Part shown: positions 13,091 to 24,203 of the stretch, piece by piece | How positions within the stretch are numbered: position 1 is the stretch's first letter | Layout: every line of letters starts with the position of its first letter | Notes under the pieces: model-generated | What the model saw: the letters and a program-made list of their open reading frames with translations, nothing else | Told to the model about the DNA's origin: nothing | Database searches by the model: none | From: Vanessa cardui | Taxonomy: Eukaryota; Arthropoda; Insecta; Lepidoptera; Nymphalidae | Length of the DNA: 64,000 nucleotides | Assembly: GCF_905220365.1 (NCBI RefSeq) | Contig: NC_061129.1 | Span: 7,130,803 to 7,194,802, forward strand | Direction: 5' to 3' | Translations under genes and position numbers: made by a program

Positions 13091-16000
13091 ATGGATTTAG
13101 GAAACGAAAACATTGATTTCATCAAACTAATAAACATCAAAGGTAATGTTGACAATATAACACCTCATAAAATAGCAGTCGTGGCTTTTATTAGAGAATA
13201 TGGATTATTAAAAATGGAAGGTATGTATCATTACAAATTTGTGTATTTTCTTGAGTAATATTTTTTTGTTACTTTACTTAATATGTTTTTTAGCTAAAGA
13301 TATGATTGACTGCACCATGGCGCCTAAATATCGAAAAGATTTTTGCATTCTTGCACTTAAATTAATTCAGGTAAAATAACTTTCTAAGCACAAATAATGT
13401 TAGAAAGTCAAACATATTGTAATAAAAAAATATTTTTAGTGTCCTGATATGGAGTTTAAAGAGTTGGAAGCACTTCTAACTGATGGAAGATACAACCTTT
13501 TAAGTGTACATCTTCAAAATTTTTGTGTACGACTTCAAAATATATATGTTAATGGAGTTAATGCTCTTATGGATTGTGTTACTTCAACCATTGATAAGTT
13601 AATGATTGAACAAAGTGAAACAGTTCCTTGTGTCATAACAAGGTGCAGTGTATTGGGTATGTTATTGTTAATTGGAGACTGTCATTTATTAAATAAATAT
13701 AATGGACTGTATGTGAATGTATAACAAAGTACTTTCCTTTTAGGTTTCTACCTACGTAGGATAATGCTTTACTTGAATAAGCTTACTTTTGTGCAAGTTG
13801 CTTCACTGTATAAATCCTTCTGCATTTATTATCAAAAAGGAAGACCTGGATTAATGATGAGATCGTTAAGTAAAGAGGTTAGTTTAGTCAAGTAAAATTA
13901 ACCATTTAAGACAGGTGAAATATGAAGCTTTTTCAATTTTAATATTAAAATAAAAAAAAGAAATATCATAAATCATTTATCAGAAATATTAATTTAATTC
14001 ATATACTAACAATAAACACAGTATATTTAATTCATAAGGCCTACCATTCATAGTTAAATTAAAAAGGTAGCTAAAATAGAAAATTAAATTAATGTTTCAA
14101 TGTAGTAATAAAAATATAACTATTCTTTTAATTTCAGAAACTCAACAATGTTGAGGTTCCAACAGTTGGGACAGCTACATCTCCAGTTATACCAGAAGAA
14201 TCAAAACCTCAAGAATTGCTTATGAAGATGAACATTGTAGAGAGGGATAAGTTAGTAATTATCAAGATATTTAATTAATTAATCAAAAGTGTGCTGGCAA
14301 GACTTGCAACATAATTGAATTGCAAAGTTGTTCTATTTTTTTTATACTTTTCAGCAGTTTTGAGGAATGCCAGTGGTCTAGAAAACAAGCTGAACTTTTC
14401 ACTGCTCAGCAAGCTAATTTAATGCAAATAAATGAAAAGAAGGCAATGCCAGCAAAACAGCTTCAAAAAATTATTATGCAGATAATGAATGATATACCAG
14501 AATATCCTGATATTGTAAGTAAACCGAATGAAATATACTTATTTAATATTTTATATTACAAAGAAACTGAGCTGAATCTGAGGAAAATTTCTTTGTTCAT
14601 AGTTTTTGTTGGTTAAACTTTGAATGGAACCATTGTTTTTCAGCATTTTCTTAGCTTTTTAAATTGTATCAGGATGAAAGAGTTTTGTGGTGCTCAAGAT
14701 TCACTCTATAACTGTTTTGATCGTGCTGTTTTTAATATGTGTGGAAATGGAAACATGATAAATGACAGAAATAAAAATTTCCGATACGCAGCGTTAAACA
14801 GGGCAGCAATGCATACACAATTTGGTCATAAGTAAGTAAAATTGAAATTGTGCATGTTTCTTAGATTATGTTGGATTTCATTCAGGTGCATTTTTGTATT
14901 AAAAATGGTGCTCTAAAATGTATATGGATAAAAGTAAAAGTAAAGTAAAGTAACAGCCTGTAAATTTCCCACTGCTGAGATAAGGCCTCCTCTTCCATTA
15001 AGGAGAGGGTTCGGAACATATTCCACCACGCTGTTCCAATGCGGGTTGGTGGAATACACATGTGGCAGAATTTCTATGAAATTTGTCACATGCAGGTTTC
15101 CTCACGATGTTTTCCTTCACCGCTGAGCTGGAGATTAATTATAAAGACAAATTAAGCACATGAATCAGCTGTGCTTGCCTGGGTTTGAACCCGTAATCAT
15201 CGGTTAAGATGCACGCGTTCTAACCACTGGGCCATCTCGAAACATCATTGTTTTTACATCGTTGTAAAAACAATGATGTTTTTACAACCCACTCAGGACT
15301 GTGGCGATGGAAGGCGTTCGTGAGGCGTTGGCGACCGCACAGGAGGCGGCGGATAGCGCATGTCTGGCGCACGCGGCGGCGTGGGGCTCATTGGCAGGCG
15401 GGCGGGCGCGTCGTGCCGCGCTTTTATCGCGCGTACCTCGCCCGCCACGCGCAGATGCCTCCGCCATGCAACTCATGGCGCAACATGCCGCCGTTAATGC
15501 CGTCAAGCCTGCTGAAGTCTTCCAGGTCAAAATACACTTCATTTTGATTGTTTTGTGATACGGTTTTGTACAAGCTACCTATTCACCGACCTATTCAAAT
15601 GCACAGTAATAAGGTCCTACAGGTATGAGGTACATAACACCTTAATCTTCAAGGTGGGTGGCGCATTGGCAGTCACAGGAATGGTTAATTATTTTTAGTA
15701 AAACAATATTAATTTGTCGTTTACAGATTATTACGAAGGGTGATTTCATCAATTACCGCCATTCTATGACTGATTTGACTATGGCGGGTTTAGCGAACAC
15801 AGCCGCGCTATGGGGTCTCTATGGAAAAACCGAAATGGCATCAATAAATTGTCAGTTACTTTTAAATTTGAATACAAGTAAGATTTCTATTGTCTTTATT
15901 CTTTACGAATCTGCTCGATCTTATAGATATTAGCTGAAGTTATTTTGTATTAATCTTTGTTCCCCGAATATCCACGGTGACTTAATATTCATTAATGACG

Positions 16001-19000
16001 AATAAAGTAACAAGTTAGTGTAATTTTGTAATAACTCCAAAGTTTAAATATTGAATATACGAATAAACGTCGTCGCTACAGAGTGCAACGTGGGCAACGG
16101 CAGCGTGTGGCAGTCGGAGGGCGGCGCGGCGGCGGCGGGCGCGCTGTGCGCGGCGGGCTGGCGCGGGCGCGGCGCGCTGGCGGCGGCGCTGGCCTCGCTG
16201 TTCGCGGCGCCGCAGGTGCTCGCCGCCGCCGCCGCACACCGCGCCGCCGCCGCGCTGCGAGCGGGTACGACAACAACAACAGCCTGTAAATTCCCACTGC
16301 TGGGCTAAAGACCTCCTCTCCCTTTGAGGAGGTTTTGGAACATATTCCACCACGCTGTTCCAATGCGGTTTGGTGGAATACACATGTGGCAGAATTTCTA
16401 TGAAATTTGTCACATGCAGGTTTCCTCACGATGTTTTCCTTCACCGCCGAACACAAGATGAATTATAAAGACCAATTAAGCACATAAATCAGCGGTGCTT
16501 GCCTGGTTTTGAACCCGCAATCATCGGTTAAGATGCACGCGTTCTAACCACTGGGCCATCTCGGGTACGCCACTTGTATACTATCGACATCTGTGTGTTT
16601 ATGCTGATTGCAGAATGGGGATCTATGTCATTAATTAATTCAAATTTCAGCTATGATAAAAAAACTCACTTGAGATTAGCCTGTTTTGTAATAGCTTTTG
16701 TAGTTATAATTATTTTATTATCATAGAGAATCTTTTATTGAATTTAATATTTTTTTTGAGATTGAGATAGTTGTAAGATCGAGTAATTTGTAAACAAGTA
16801 ATGTAACAGCAATCAGTGTAAATTTATATTTGTCACACATACTAAATTTCAAAGTGATGCAGGATGTCTTTAATCTAAGGGGAAACCGAATCTACAGTGT
16901 TATTGTGACTTAACTTCATATCGCACTATAATCTGTTCGCGTTAAGAATGCAGTGAGTTGTCATTGTTTACCGGCCTGACTCCGCCCCCTTTGACCAATC
17001 AAATCTTTTCAAATTACAAAGTCAAGTTCACATTTAATTAATTATTAACTGATATTTTTATAATTTAAATTTTGATTATTTATATATTTATATTTAATTT
17101 ATTCAAGCTGTACACGTAATAATTAATGTAACCTATAGCTACTAGATGACGTTATGTCAAAATATGTAAATTTCTACATCGCGATGGCAAGATTCACATA
17201 CTATTGTATATAGTGTTAAGAATTTTGTTGATCAAACACCCCGATGACGCTGTAGAGGCCAAAAGGGCCAACAGCAGTACACAGTTCGAAAAAAACAATG
17301 ATTAAACATGACTTTCAGTGGCAGCTATTGGTTTTACTATTATACAGGAAACTTAGGATCGAGTTATATAAGTTGTTCACAAGTATTTTTTTTATTTAAT
17401 TTGTTTGTTTAAATTGTTTATTTATTTAAAATTTTCTTATTATTAACTGATATTTAAAAAAATCACCACCACTCACGCTCTCACCAATTTGTAAAAATAA
17501 ACGTGAAATTTTAATTATATTTAGTTATATTTGTTGGAATTTTAACACAAATATGCATACACCTTCACCCTGCTGTTAAAAAAGATTTGATTGGTCAGGG
17601 GGCGAAGTAAAGCCGGTAAACAATGACAACTCACTGCATTCTTAACGCGAACAGACTATAGTTAAATGGTGGCAACCAATTTACTTTAAATATAAATTTA
17701 TAATTAATATGACACACACAAACATTTCACTCTCGTGGTCTGAGCTGAGCCTCGTATTTATTCTTATAGGAAAGCTCTGACTGCCAATTATTTCTTATAA
17801 AAAAATACTGCGATTTTTTTTTTCTAAATAAAAATCGATAAATCAGATATTAAAGTTAAAACATAGAAGAATAAAAAGATACAAAACTATGTACTAGATA
17901 CAAAACTGTATAATGTTGCACCACATATACAGTGATTGACTACTATATCCGTACTAAGCTATTCCGCTACTTATAACGTCGTATGTCCACTTTAATTTCT
18001 AAACACATTTATTTCTATTTTCGCACTACAATAGTGAATACGTATCACAGATTATATAAGCTCTCGGCAAAAATTGCCTTTTGTGGTTGGGGATAGACTA
18101 TATTTAACTACTTACTTTCAGGCTTGTCCCAATTTTTAAAACAGTAATATTAATTGAAATTGTATGCCTTTTTTACAATTCATACTCACATACAATTAAT
18201 ACTCAAGTAGAAAAATATTATTAAACAATATTTCCAGACAAATGGGAAGAAGCGGATCAAAGTATACGACAGTTAGCGTCTTATGATCGCTGGGAAAGTC
18301 AACTGTTGCGAGCAGAAATGTACTTCTTGAAAGGAGACGCAACCGATGCTCTAGAGACTCTCCACGACATTTTAGATTATTGCAAGACAGAGGACGACAG
18401 TTTGCATTACATGTCCTTACGAATAAAAGCGATGATAATGATGTCAGAAGTACAGCACACTTTCAGCAGCGTTCGTTCTACGAACATCATGCTGTTAAAT
18501 GAGGCCTTGTCGCTGGCAAGGAAATACAATTTACATTTTCTTGCCGCTACGGCGGAAATGCATATAGCAAATGTGCAACTTCATATGGGATGTACGAAAA
18601 ACGCCTTGCTACTAGTGAGAAAAGTATTACCCCTTGTTATGGAACATGGAAGCGCTTATGATATGGCCAGAGGTAAGCTTTATACTAATATATTCTATGA
18701 TTACAAACATCTAATTATGTAAATATGGAATCTTAAACTTCAAGGTACACAATGAAGATGCCAACTGCAATCTACGACTTCTAATGCAGACTCATTGCAT
18801 GTGAATATCATGTTTCGTACCATGAAAAATATTATAACCCTAAAATTTAAATTGTGTTTCTTGTAATATGAATATGAAGAAATGATGAAATAAATGCTAA
18901 TTAATGATGTATATTACATTATAAATCATAGGAAGGACCACATCTGTAGAGATGCTACCATAACAATAACAAAACGTCTAAAACTGATTGATGCCATGGT

Positions 19001-19780
19001 CACATTTGAGTTAACCTTTAACGAACCTATAAAACTGAGAACTTAATGTTATAATTATTTGAGATGGCCCAGTGGTTAGAACTCGTGCATCTTAACCGAT
19101 GATTGCGGGTTCAAACCCAGGCAAGCACCGCTGATTCATGTGCTTAATTTGTCTTTATAATTCATCTCGTGCTCAGCGGTGAAGGAAAACATCGTGAGGA
19201 AACCTGCATGTGACTAATTTCATAGAAATTCTGCCGCATGTGTATTCCACCAACCCGCATTGGAACAGCGTGGTGGAATATGTTCCAAACCTTCTCCTTA
19301 TAGGGAGAGGAGGCCTTTAGCCCAGCAGTGGGAATTTACAGGCTGTTGTTGTTGTTGTTGTTTGTATTTGCTACAAAATTACTAATCATTTATATTTTTG
19401 ACGTATTTTCGTTCGTAGGACTGCTGCTATACACAAAGTGTCGCGTGGCGACGGCGCCGCCGGCCGGCGAGGCGCGCACGCACGTCCTGCAAGCGTGCTG
19501 TGACGCACTCGAAACGGTCAAAGAGAACTTCGCTAAAGTCGGAGCACAAGCGCGACTTCTACACACCTGGTACTTACAGGTAATTGTGGTCATGAAACTA
19601 TGTTATTCCTTTATGCGTATTTTTTGTTACAAATATTAAAATAAATGTTATGAATTTCAGGCTCAACTGTATAATGATATTGGAAATACAGTAGCTCGCA
19701 ATCAATGCGCTTGGATGTACAGACAGCTCGAAACACAAAATCCAGTGGAACCTATGAATATGTTACATATTGTTTATTAG
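13091..19780 (+). CDS. Anapc5: Anaphase-promoting complex subunit 5 (APC5), 13 exons, ~765 aa
   Basis: Exons 13091-13220, 13294-13370, 13440-13656, 13744-13877, 14138-14250, 14355-14514, 14644-14831, 15297-15525, 15727-15877, 16082-16264, 18238-18672, 19419-19579, 19661-19780. Every phase closes, and 765 aa compares with about 755 in mammals. APC5 (ida in Drosophila) is a TPR-repeat scaffold in the platform of the APC/C ubiquitin ligase. Recognisable blocks include the N-terminal helical part, NRAAMHTQFGH followed by VREALATAQEAAD, WEEADQSIRQLASYDRWESQ, and a C-terminal block with ENFAKVGAQARLLHTWYLQ and ARNQCAWMYRQL. Exon 10 (residues about 467-528) is extremely GC-rich and encodes an Ala-rich stretch, unlike the AT-rich neighbours. 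Three SINEs lie close to splice sites in this gene. The start is the first ATG in frame. Confidence 0.93.
14931..15239 (-). mobile_element. tRNA-derived SINE, reverse copy in ANAPC5 intron 7
   Basis: Read on the minus strand, it starts with an A box (GATGGCCCAGTGGTTAG) and a B box (GGTTCAAACCC). A body of about 250 bp follows, containing GGTGAAGGAAAACATCGTGA and GGAACAGCGTGGTGGAATATG, and the copy ends in a (TTTAC)n tail. It is full length and lies 57 bp before the exon 8 acceptor. It looks like the Metulj type of butterfly SINE, but the family name is from memory. Confidence 0.88.
15241..15280. repeat. Perfect hairpin next to the ANAPC5 exon 8 acceptor
   Basis: The arms AACATCATTGTTTTTACA and its exact reverse complement are separated by TCGT. 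The hairpin lies between the end of the SINE at 15239 and the splice acceptor at 15296, inside the zone where a branch point and polypyrimidine tract are expected. Confidence 0.85.
15590..15705 (+). repeat. Old fragment of repeat family M in ANAPC5 intron 8
   Basis: It shares ordered words with the copies at 49545 and 56160: ATAACA, a TTAATCTTCAAGGTGGGTGGC version of the consensus, GCATTGGCA, and a GGAATGGTTAAT end. Diverged and incomplete. Confidence 0.5.
16265..16562 (-). mobile_element. tRNA-derived SINE inserted on the ANAPC5 exon 10 donor
   Basis: This is a full-length reverse copy: it starts with the (CAA)n complement of the GTTGTT tail and ends at the A box side (GGGCCATCTCG). The 8-bp target-site duplication CGGGTACG is at 16262-16269 and 16562-16569. 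The left duplicate contains the splice donor GTACG used by exon 10. The intron therefore begins in five native bases and continues straight into the SINE. Confidence 0.9.
16925..17661. mobile_element. Non-autonomous TIR element (MITE) in ANAPC5 intron 10
   Basis: Terminal inverted repeats of about 80 bp (left from 16925, right to 17661) share CTGTTCGCGTTAAGAATGCA, a block with GAGTTGTCATTGTTTACCGG, and GACCAATCAAATCTTTT. The interior is AT-rich and non-coding. It contains a short LINE 3' UTR tail (17235-17285), presumably a nested insertion. No transposase is present. Confidence 0.8.
17235..17290 (+). repeat. LINE 3'-UTR fragment nested in the MITE
   Basis: It carries GACGCTGTAGAGGCC, four or five bases, then GGGCCAACAGCAGTAC. 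This is the same motif found at the 3' ends of the LINEs at 628-1130 and 1991-2640. Confidence 0.6.
17662..18237. other. Rest of ANAPC5 intron 10
   Basis: AT-rich intron sequence after the MITE. Nothing further recognised before the acceptor TTTCCAG at 18231-18237. Confidence 0.5.
19061..19365 (+). mobile_element. tRNA-derived SINE, forward copy in ANAPC5 intron 11
   Basis: Full length: A box GATGGCCCAGTGG, B box GGTTCAAACCC, the common SINE body, then a (GTT)n tail ending about 55 bp before the exon 12 acceptor at 19418. Confidence 0.9.
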
Positions 19781-20268
19781 AGTATTAAAACATTTTCTTT
19801 TCTTGAAATTATTTAATATGGAGAACTTTTTTGTGAAGTAGAAAATTGTTTCAGGACTAAAACATATAATCTTCTCTATTATATTCATAGGAATTGAAAA
19901 TGTTAAAACCATCTAATAATAATTTAAGAACAACAAATTTAAATGCAAAAAGTAATAGCTATTATTAAAATGTTGTGTTTTAAGATAATGCATGAAACGA
20001 CATCTAAATTGCATGTTAACTATAGCCAAAAAAAATACATATTTATATTGTTTAAGTTATATTTTGCCATAATCACATACTCTCCTACAAATAAAAATCA
20101 GGTCTTCTATTGAGGCTGTCTGTGTCTACTAACATGAACTTTTATGAAAGATTACCGTTTTTATACTGATGCTTGTAAATTCAGGACAATCATTTCAAAA
20201 AATATATATTTCTTGTCATACTAATGTAATAAAAGGAGCCAAAGTAATATTAAAAATATTTGAATCTT
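19781..20268. terminator. Convergent 3' ends of ANAPC5 and IntS2
   Basis: The stop codons are 488 bp apart. Plus-strand AATAAA signals for ANAPC5 lie at 20090, 20228 and 20271; the last overlaps the IntS2 stop. On the minus strand the clear AATAAA is at 19778-19773, overlapping the ANAPC5 stop, with an ATTAAA at about 19811-19816. The two 3' UTRs are therefore likely to overlap. Confidence 0.5.
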
Positions 20269-23200
20269 TTAATAAAGCTTATCATTTAATAGAGCCTTTT
20301 GTATTATTTCTGACATAGTTACTTTGATATCTCGACATAGAACTTCTGCTACTAAAACTTTGCTGTCGCTTTGAACGTCAGAAGCTACGTAGGCACTTTC
20401 GCCTAATATATTTGTATCATTCCAGCAGTGACCCAATGAGACCTGAGATTCACAGATTCTTCCTAGTTGTAATAATAAGGATGTGATATCTTCTAGGAGA
20501 GAAGGGAATGCTGTACAGATCCTAACAAATGATTTCAACACTGGTTGGAATAGTTCGAGACGCAAATCACTTGGTAAGACTGATAGCAGAGTAGAAAGCG
20601 TATTCACACATAATCTTGCGATGGACATCGCTTTTGGTAACGCATACTGTATTGACAGATGTGACACCAAGTCCACTGCAAATATTTGCTTTTCAAGTGA
20701 AGCTTGACTCAACAATTCTGGAATAAAGTCGAGACAAATGTGCATGGAAGGTATACCTTGTACTGTAACTTGTATCAATTCTCGTGGGTATCCTTGAAAA
20801 TGTACGAGCTTAGCTAGTGGTGGTTCCGATATAAATATTTGATGCAAAAAAGAACAAATAATACTTCTGACCTCTCTTAATGACCACATAAGTTCTGGTT
20901 TAGTTTGGTCTTCTTCTGTTTCTAAGCAAGCTTCTAATAAAATTTGAAGTGCAGCACTTTCCTGAGCAGCAACTAGAGCATTTTTTAACTCTTCTCTTTC
21001 TGAATCTGAGGTAAGTTGACCACTCTTTTCAAGAAGTGGCTTGTCCAATAAATGACGACTTAGTTGGCTTCTAGAAGCTGCCAAACTTGCTTCTAAAATA
21101 CGAAGTATTATTTTTAATATCGGTCCACATCTAAACACTCGAATGTCGCAACGTAACACTTGGAGAGGGTCTACTAAAACATTTTCTTGTGTTATTGTAA
21201 CATTTCTTATATTTCCATTATTAATATCAAGCAAGGCATTGATAGTCATAATCCACAAGCATCGTGGTAAAACTGTGTTGAGTCTAAGCCAAACCTCACG
21301 GTAAAGTTCCTGAATATGTCTTGGAACCTGATCTCCAAGCACACTTTTTACATATCTGACAAATATTTCTGCAAAAGGCCAAATATCTGTTGGATTTTTA
21401 TTAAGCATAGCTTTTAAAATTTTTCCTGTTTTGTATGGATTATCCTCTATGCATTGGAAAGCTTCATCTATTGATGTATCTGAAATGTTTATGTCAATTT
21501 GATGACGACATGTATCTCCAAAAACTTGATCATCCATCCAGTCATCCACAAGAGATAATTGCGGAAAATGTGTTGCCAATAAACGGAGTAGTGGACTGAA
21601 AAGTCCGCCATAGCTCATCTGATCCTTTTGAGCTTGATGCAATAAATATTTAATTGGTAATTCAGAAAGAAAGGCAGTTGAATAACTTTTTATTCTTCTA
21701 CCATTGGCAATAAGAGTTGCTGAGTTTGCTAGTCTTACATCCTCATACAGCAGAAGGTAATAAATTAGGAGCAATTGTGAAGCTAATGTTGGTTTTTCTA
21801 TATTTATTTCAGCTAAGGATTCTCCATCGGTCTCCATAGGGGTAAAGTTTTTATTGTGGGAATCAAAGTTGACGCCAAAAATTGAATTTCTAAAAACTCT
21901 TCGAATTTCTTCCTCTGTTATAGGCTTGTTAAAGTATTCATTGGTTCCTTTGTTATTAATAACAAGAATGGAGTTAACATAAACCTCTACAAGAGCGGGC
22001 ATAACAGGATGTAAAGGAGCTATACAGTTACAAATTTGACTATATATCCAGTTCTTGATGGGCACTTTATGTTTAGAAAAGGCTCGAGATTTAAGTAACT
22101 GGTGGATACAATGCACTGGCAAATAACCAGAGATATTACTGTTTAAATTAGCTGTAACTGGGACTTTCACAGCATGTGCTGTTACAACCTGAAACAATGG
22201 AAAATATGCGATTATTATTCGGACCTTGATATATATTATTAACTCTATAATCGTTTTTATACCTGTTCTGTAAATATTTCTTGTGTAAATGCTTGTTTTA
22301 TGCGAGCTAAACCATTCGGACGAACAGGTACACGCATCCCGAGTGTTGCACACACCAATTCACCTACAGCTGCTAATTGTCCAGAGTGAAAATGAATTGC
22401 AATCAAAAGTAACATTTCTCCAAATGAAGCAGTAACACCAGAAGTACTGAAAATTACAATATTTACTTATTAATTATTATTCTTTCATTTTCAAAGTATT
22501 GACCCATTTATCATTTACAGTCATTGTTGATAATAATAACTGAAAAATAGGAAAAGAAAGCACCTTTCGAAATATGCTTCTTCTTTAACTAGCCATTGCA
22601 CCCATTCAATAGCCTTTTTTTCATGTTCAGATGCAGCTGTAATGTTAAATAAGTGTGTTATTAGTAAAATGAAATTGATATTTATTATGAAATTGGGAAA
22701 CAATATACTAACCCATAAGAGATGGACATGCTAAAATCATACAGAGACTTAAGGACACAAATCGTACACCGGCAGGGGTTGGAGGAGGCTTTTGGGTAAC
22801 TAATCTTAATAATCCTGACACTTCATCATCTTGAAATTTAATTCCTGCTATTCCCCTTAGAGCACAGTATAATCGCAGTAAGGCAGAAGCGTCTACTCCA
22901 GCAGCTGCTTCTTTGAGTCTATTTAATAATTCTTGCCGTAATTTCACCAGTGTTGCATTACCATCACCTTTTCCCCTCTTATGGGAATTACGCAAAAAAG
23001 TCGCAAACCATGCTCTAGAAGTTTGATCTGAACCTAACAATAGTCCTGATATAAAAGAAACCTAAAAAAAAGCATAAATTAAGATATTTCACTTTATCAT
23101 ATAATTAAATTGTATTGTCACTATTATTACCAGGTCTTCTGGATGATGGATTAAAGTTAGATTGATTACTAAAGATGGTAATCGTGAAGAAGATACAGCT

Positions 23201-24203
23201 TTTGCTCTCACTGCTGCAGCAATATATGGGCAGGCATCACATAATGTAGAAAGAGTCTTAGCTCGAATACCCCCTTCCTCATTTCTCTCAGCATTGATCA
23301 CAAGTGACTCAGCCACTATAACAGAATAATAAGTTAATCTTTATATTTGAAATATTAGAGATGGTTTTTATTGGGAATGTGTTCTTGTTCTTTAATAATG
23401 ATAACCTTTAAACTAATTAAACCAATTGTTACTTACCTTCAAGCAATGTATCTGGCATGTTTGCTACAACCCAAGAAATAATTATAGGACCTTTATTAAC
23501 ATACAGTAAAACTTCAACAATTTCACAAATATTCAGCAAATTTGGTAACTCTGCAAGACTGATACAAATAACATCTGTAATTTCTTCAAGGTAAACTTCA
23601 TTATCAAAAAGCTCTGATGGCTTCACAGATGATTCAGCATTAGAGTTTTTATTTTGGTTGTACTCGGTCAATTGTGCTTGCATTTGTAATAACTCTGACA
23701 GAACAAGACGAACTCTTCTTGCCGAGTCTGACTGCTCAAAATCATTTGCTATGCCATTAACAATGTTTTGAATTAAAAATGATTCTGTGCTTTGTGAACC
23801 ATTTTTTTGTCTGAAAACAAAAATATAATACCAATATTTCAAATATTATTCGTTTCTTTATTGTCAATTAACAATTTATAACTACTACTTCAGTTTTTAT
23901 TCATTCAGCTTACCGCATTTGTTGTTCTTTTTTTAGGTCTACTTCAAGTGCATGAAATTCGATGGAAAGAAGTGACACTATAAAGTTTACCAAGTCAATT
24001 CCTGATAAAAGAGTTAGTATGTCTTTCTTGGCCTCTGCACAGTACTTTGTTACGTCCAGTGGAGCTATCAGAGCCATACGAACAAGACATGGTATTATAG
24101 GTCTTATTTCATCGGACGTGCACTTTACCAATGTCGGTATATCAACATCTTTTAAAGCTTTAAAGACATGTGGTTGTACTGGTTTCATAAAGACAGTTTC
24201 CAT
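20269..24203 (-). CDS. IntS2: Integrator complex subunit 2, 7 exons, ~1124 aa
   Basis: Exons, in transcript order: 24203-23914, 23810-23437, 23315-23131, 23061-22713, 22636-22564, 22446-22263, 22188-20269. Phases close throughout. INTS2 is a helical scaffold of the nuclear Integrator complex, which binds RNA polymerase II, processes snRNA 3' ends and terminates promoter-proximal transcription. The whole protein follows the animal INTS2 pattern: IIPCLVRMALIAP near the start, SARRVRLVLSELL, ASALLRLYCALRGIAG, TPAGVRFVSLSLCMILACPS, VKEEAYFE, EIFTEQVVTAHAVKVPV, then LVHFQGYPRELI and GIPSMHICLDFIPELL. There is no catalytic motif, as expected. One donor (GTGCTT after 22564) is weak. The gene is convergent with ANAPC5: 488 bp separate the stop codons. 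Confidence 0.93.

Noticed and set aside
16015..16456. Several overlapping ORFs on both strands over ANAPC5 exon 10
   Set aside because: Shadows of one GC-rich coding exon plus the adjoining SINE. Only the frame that joins exons 9 and 11 is supported.
19061..19140. Possible tRNA gene from the A and B boxes
   Set aside because: It is the head of a SINE with nine or more relatives in the window and lacks a paired acceptor stem.
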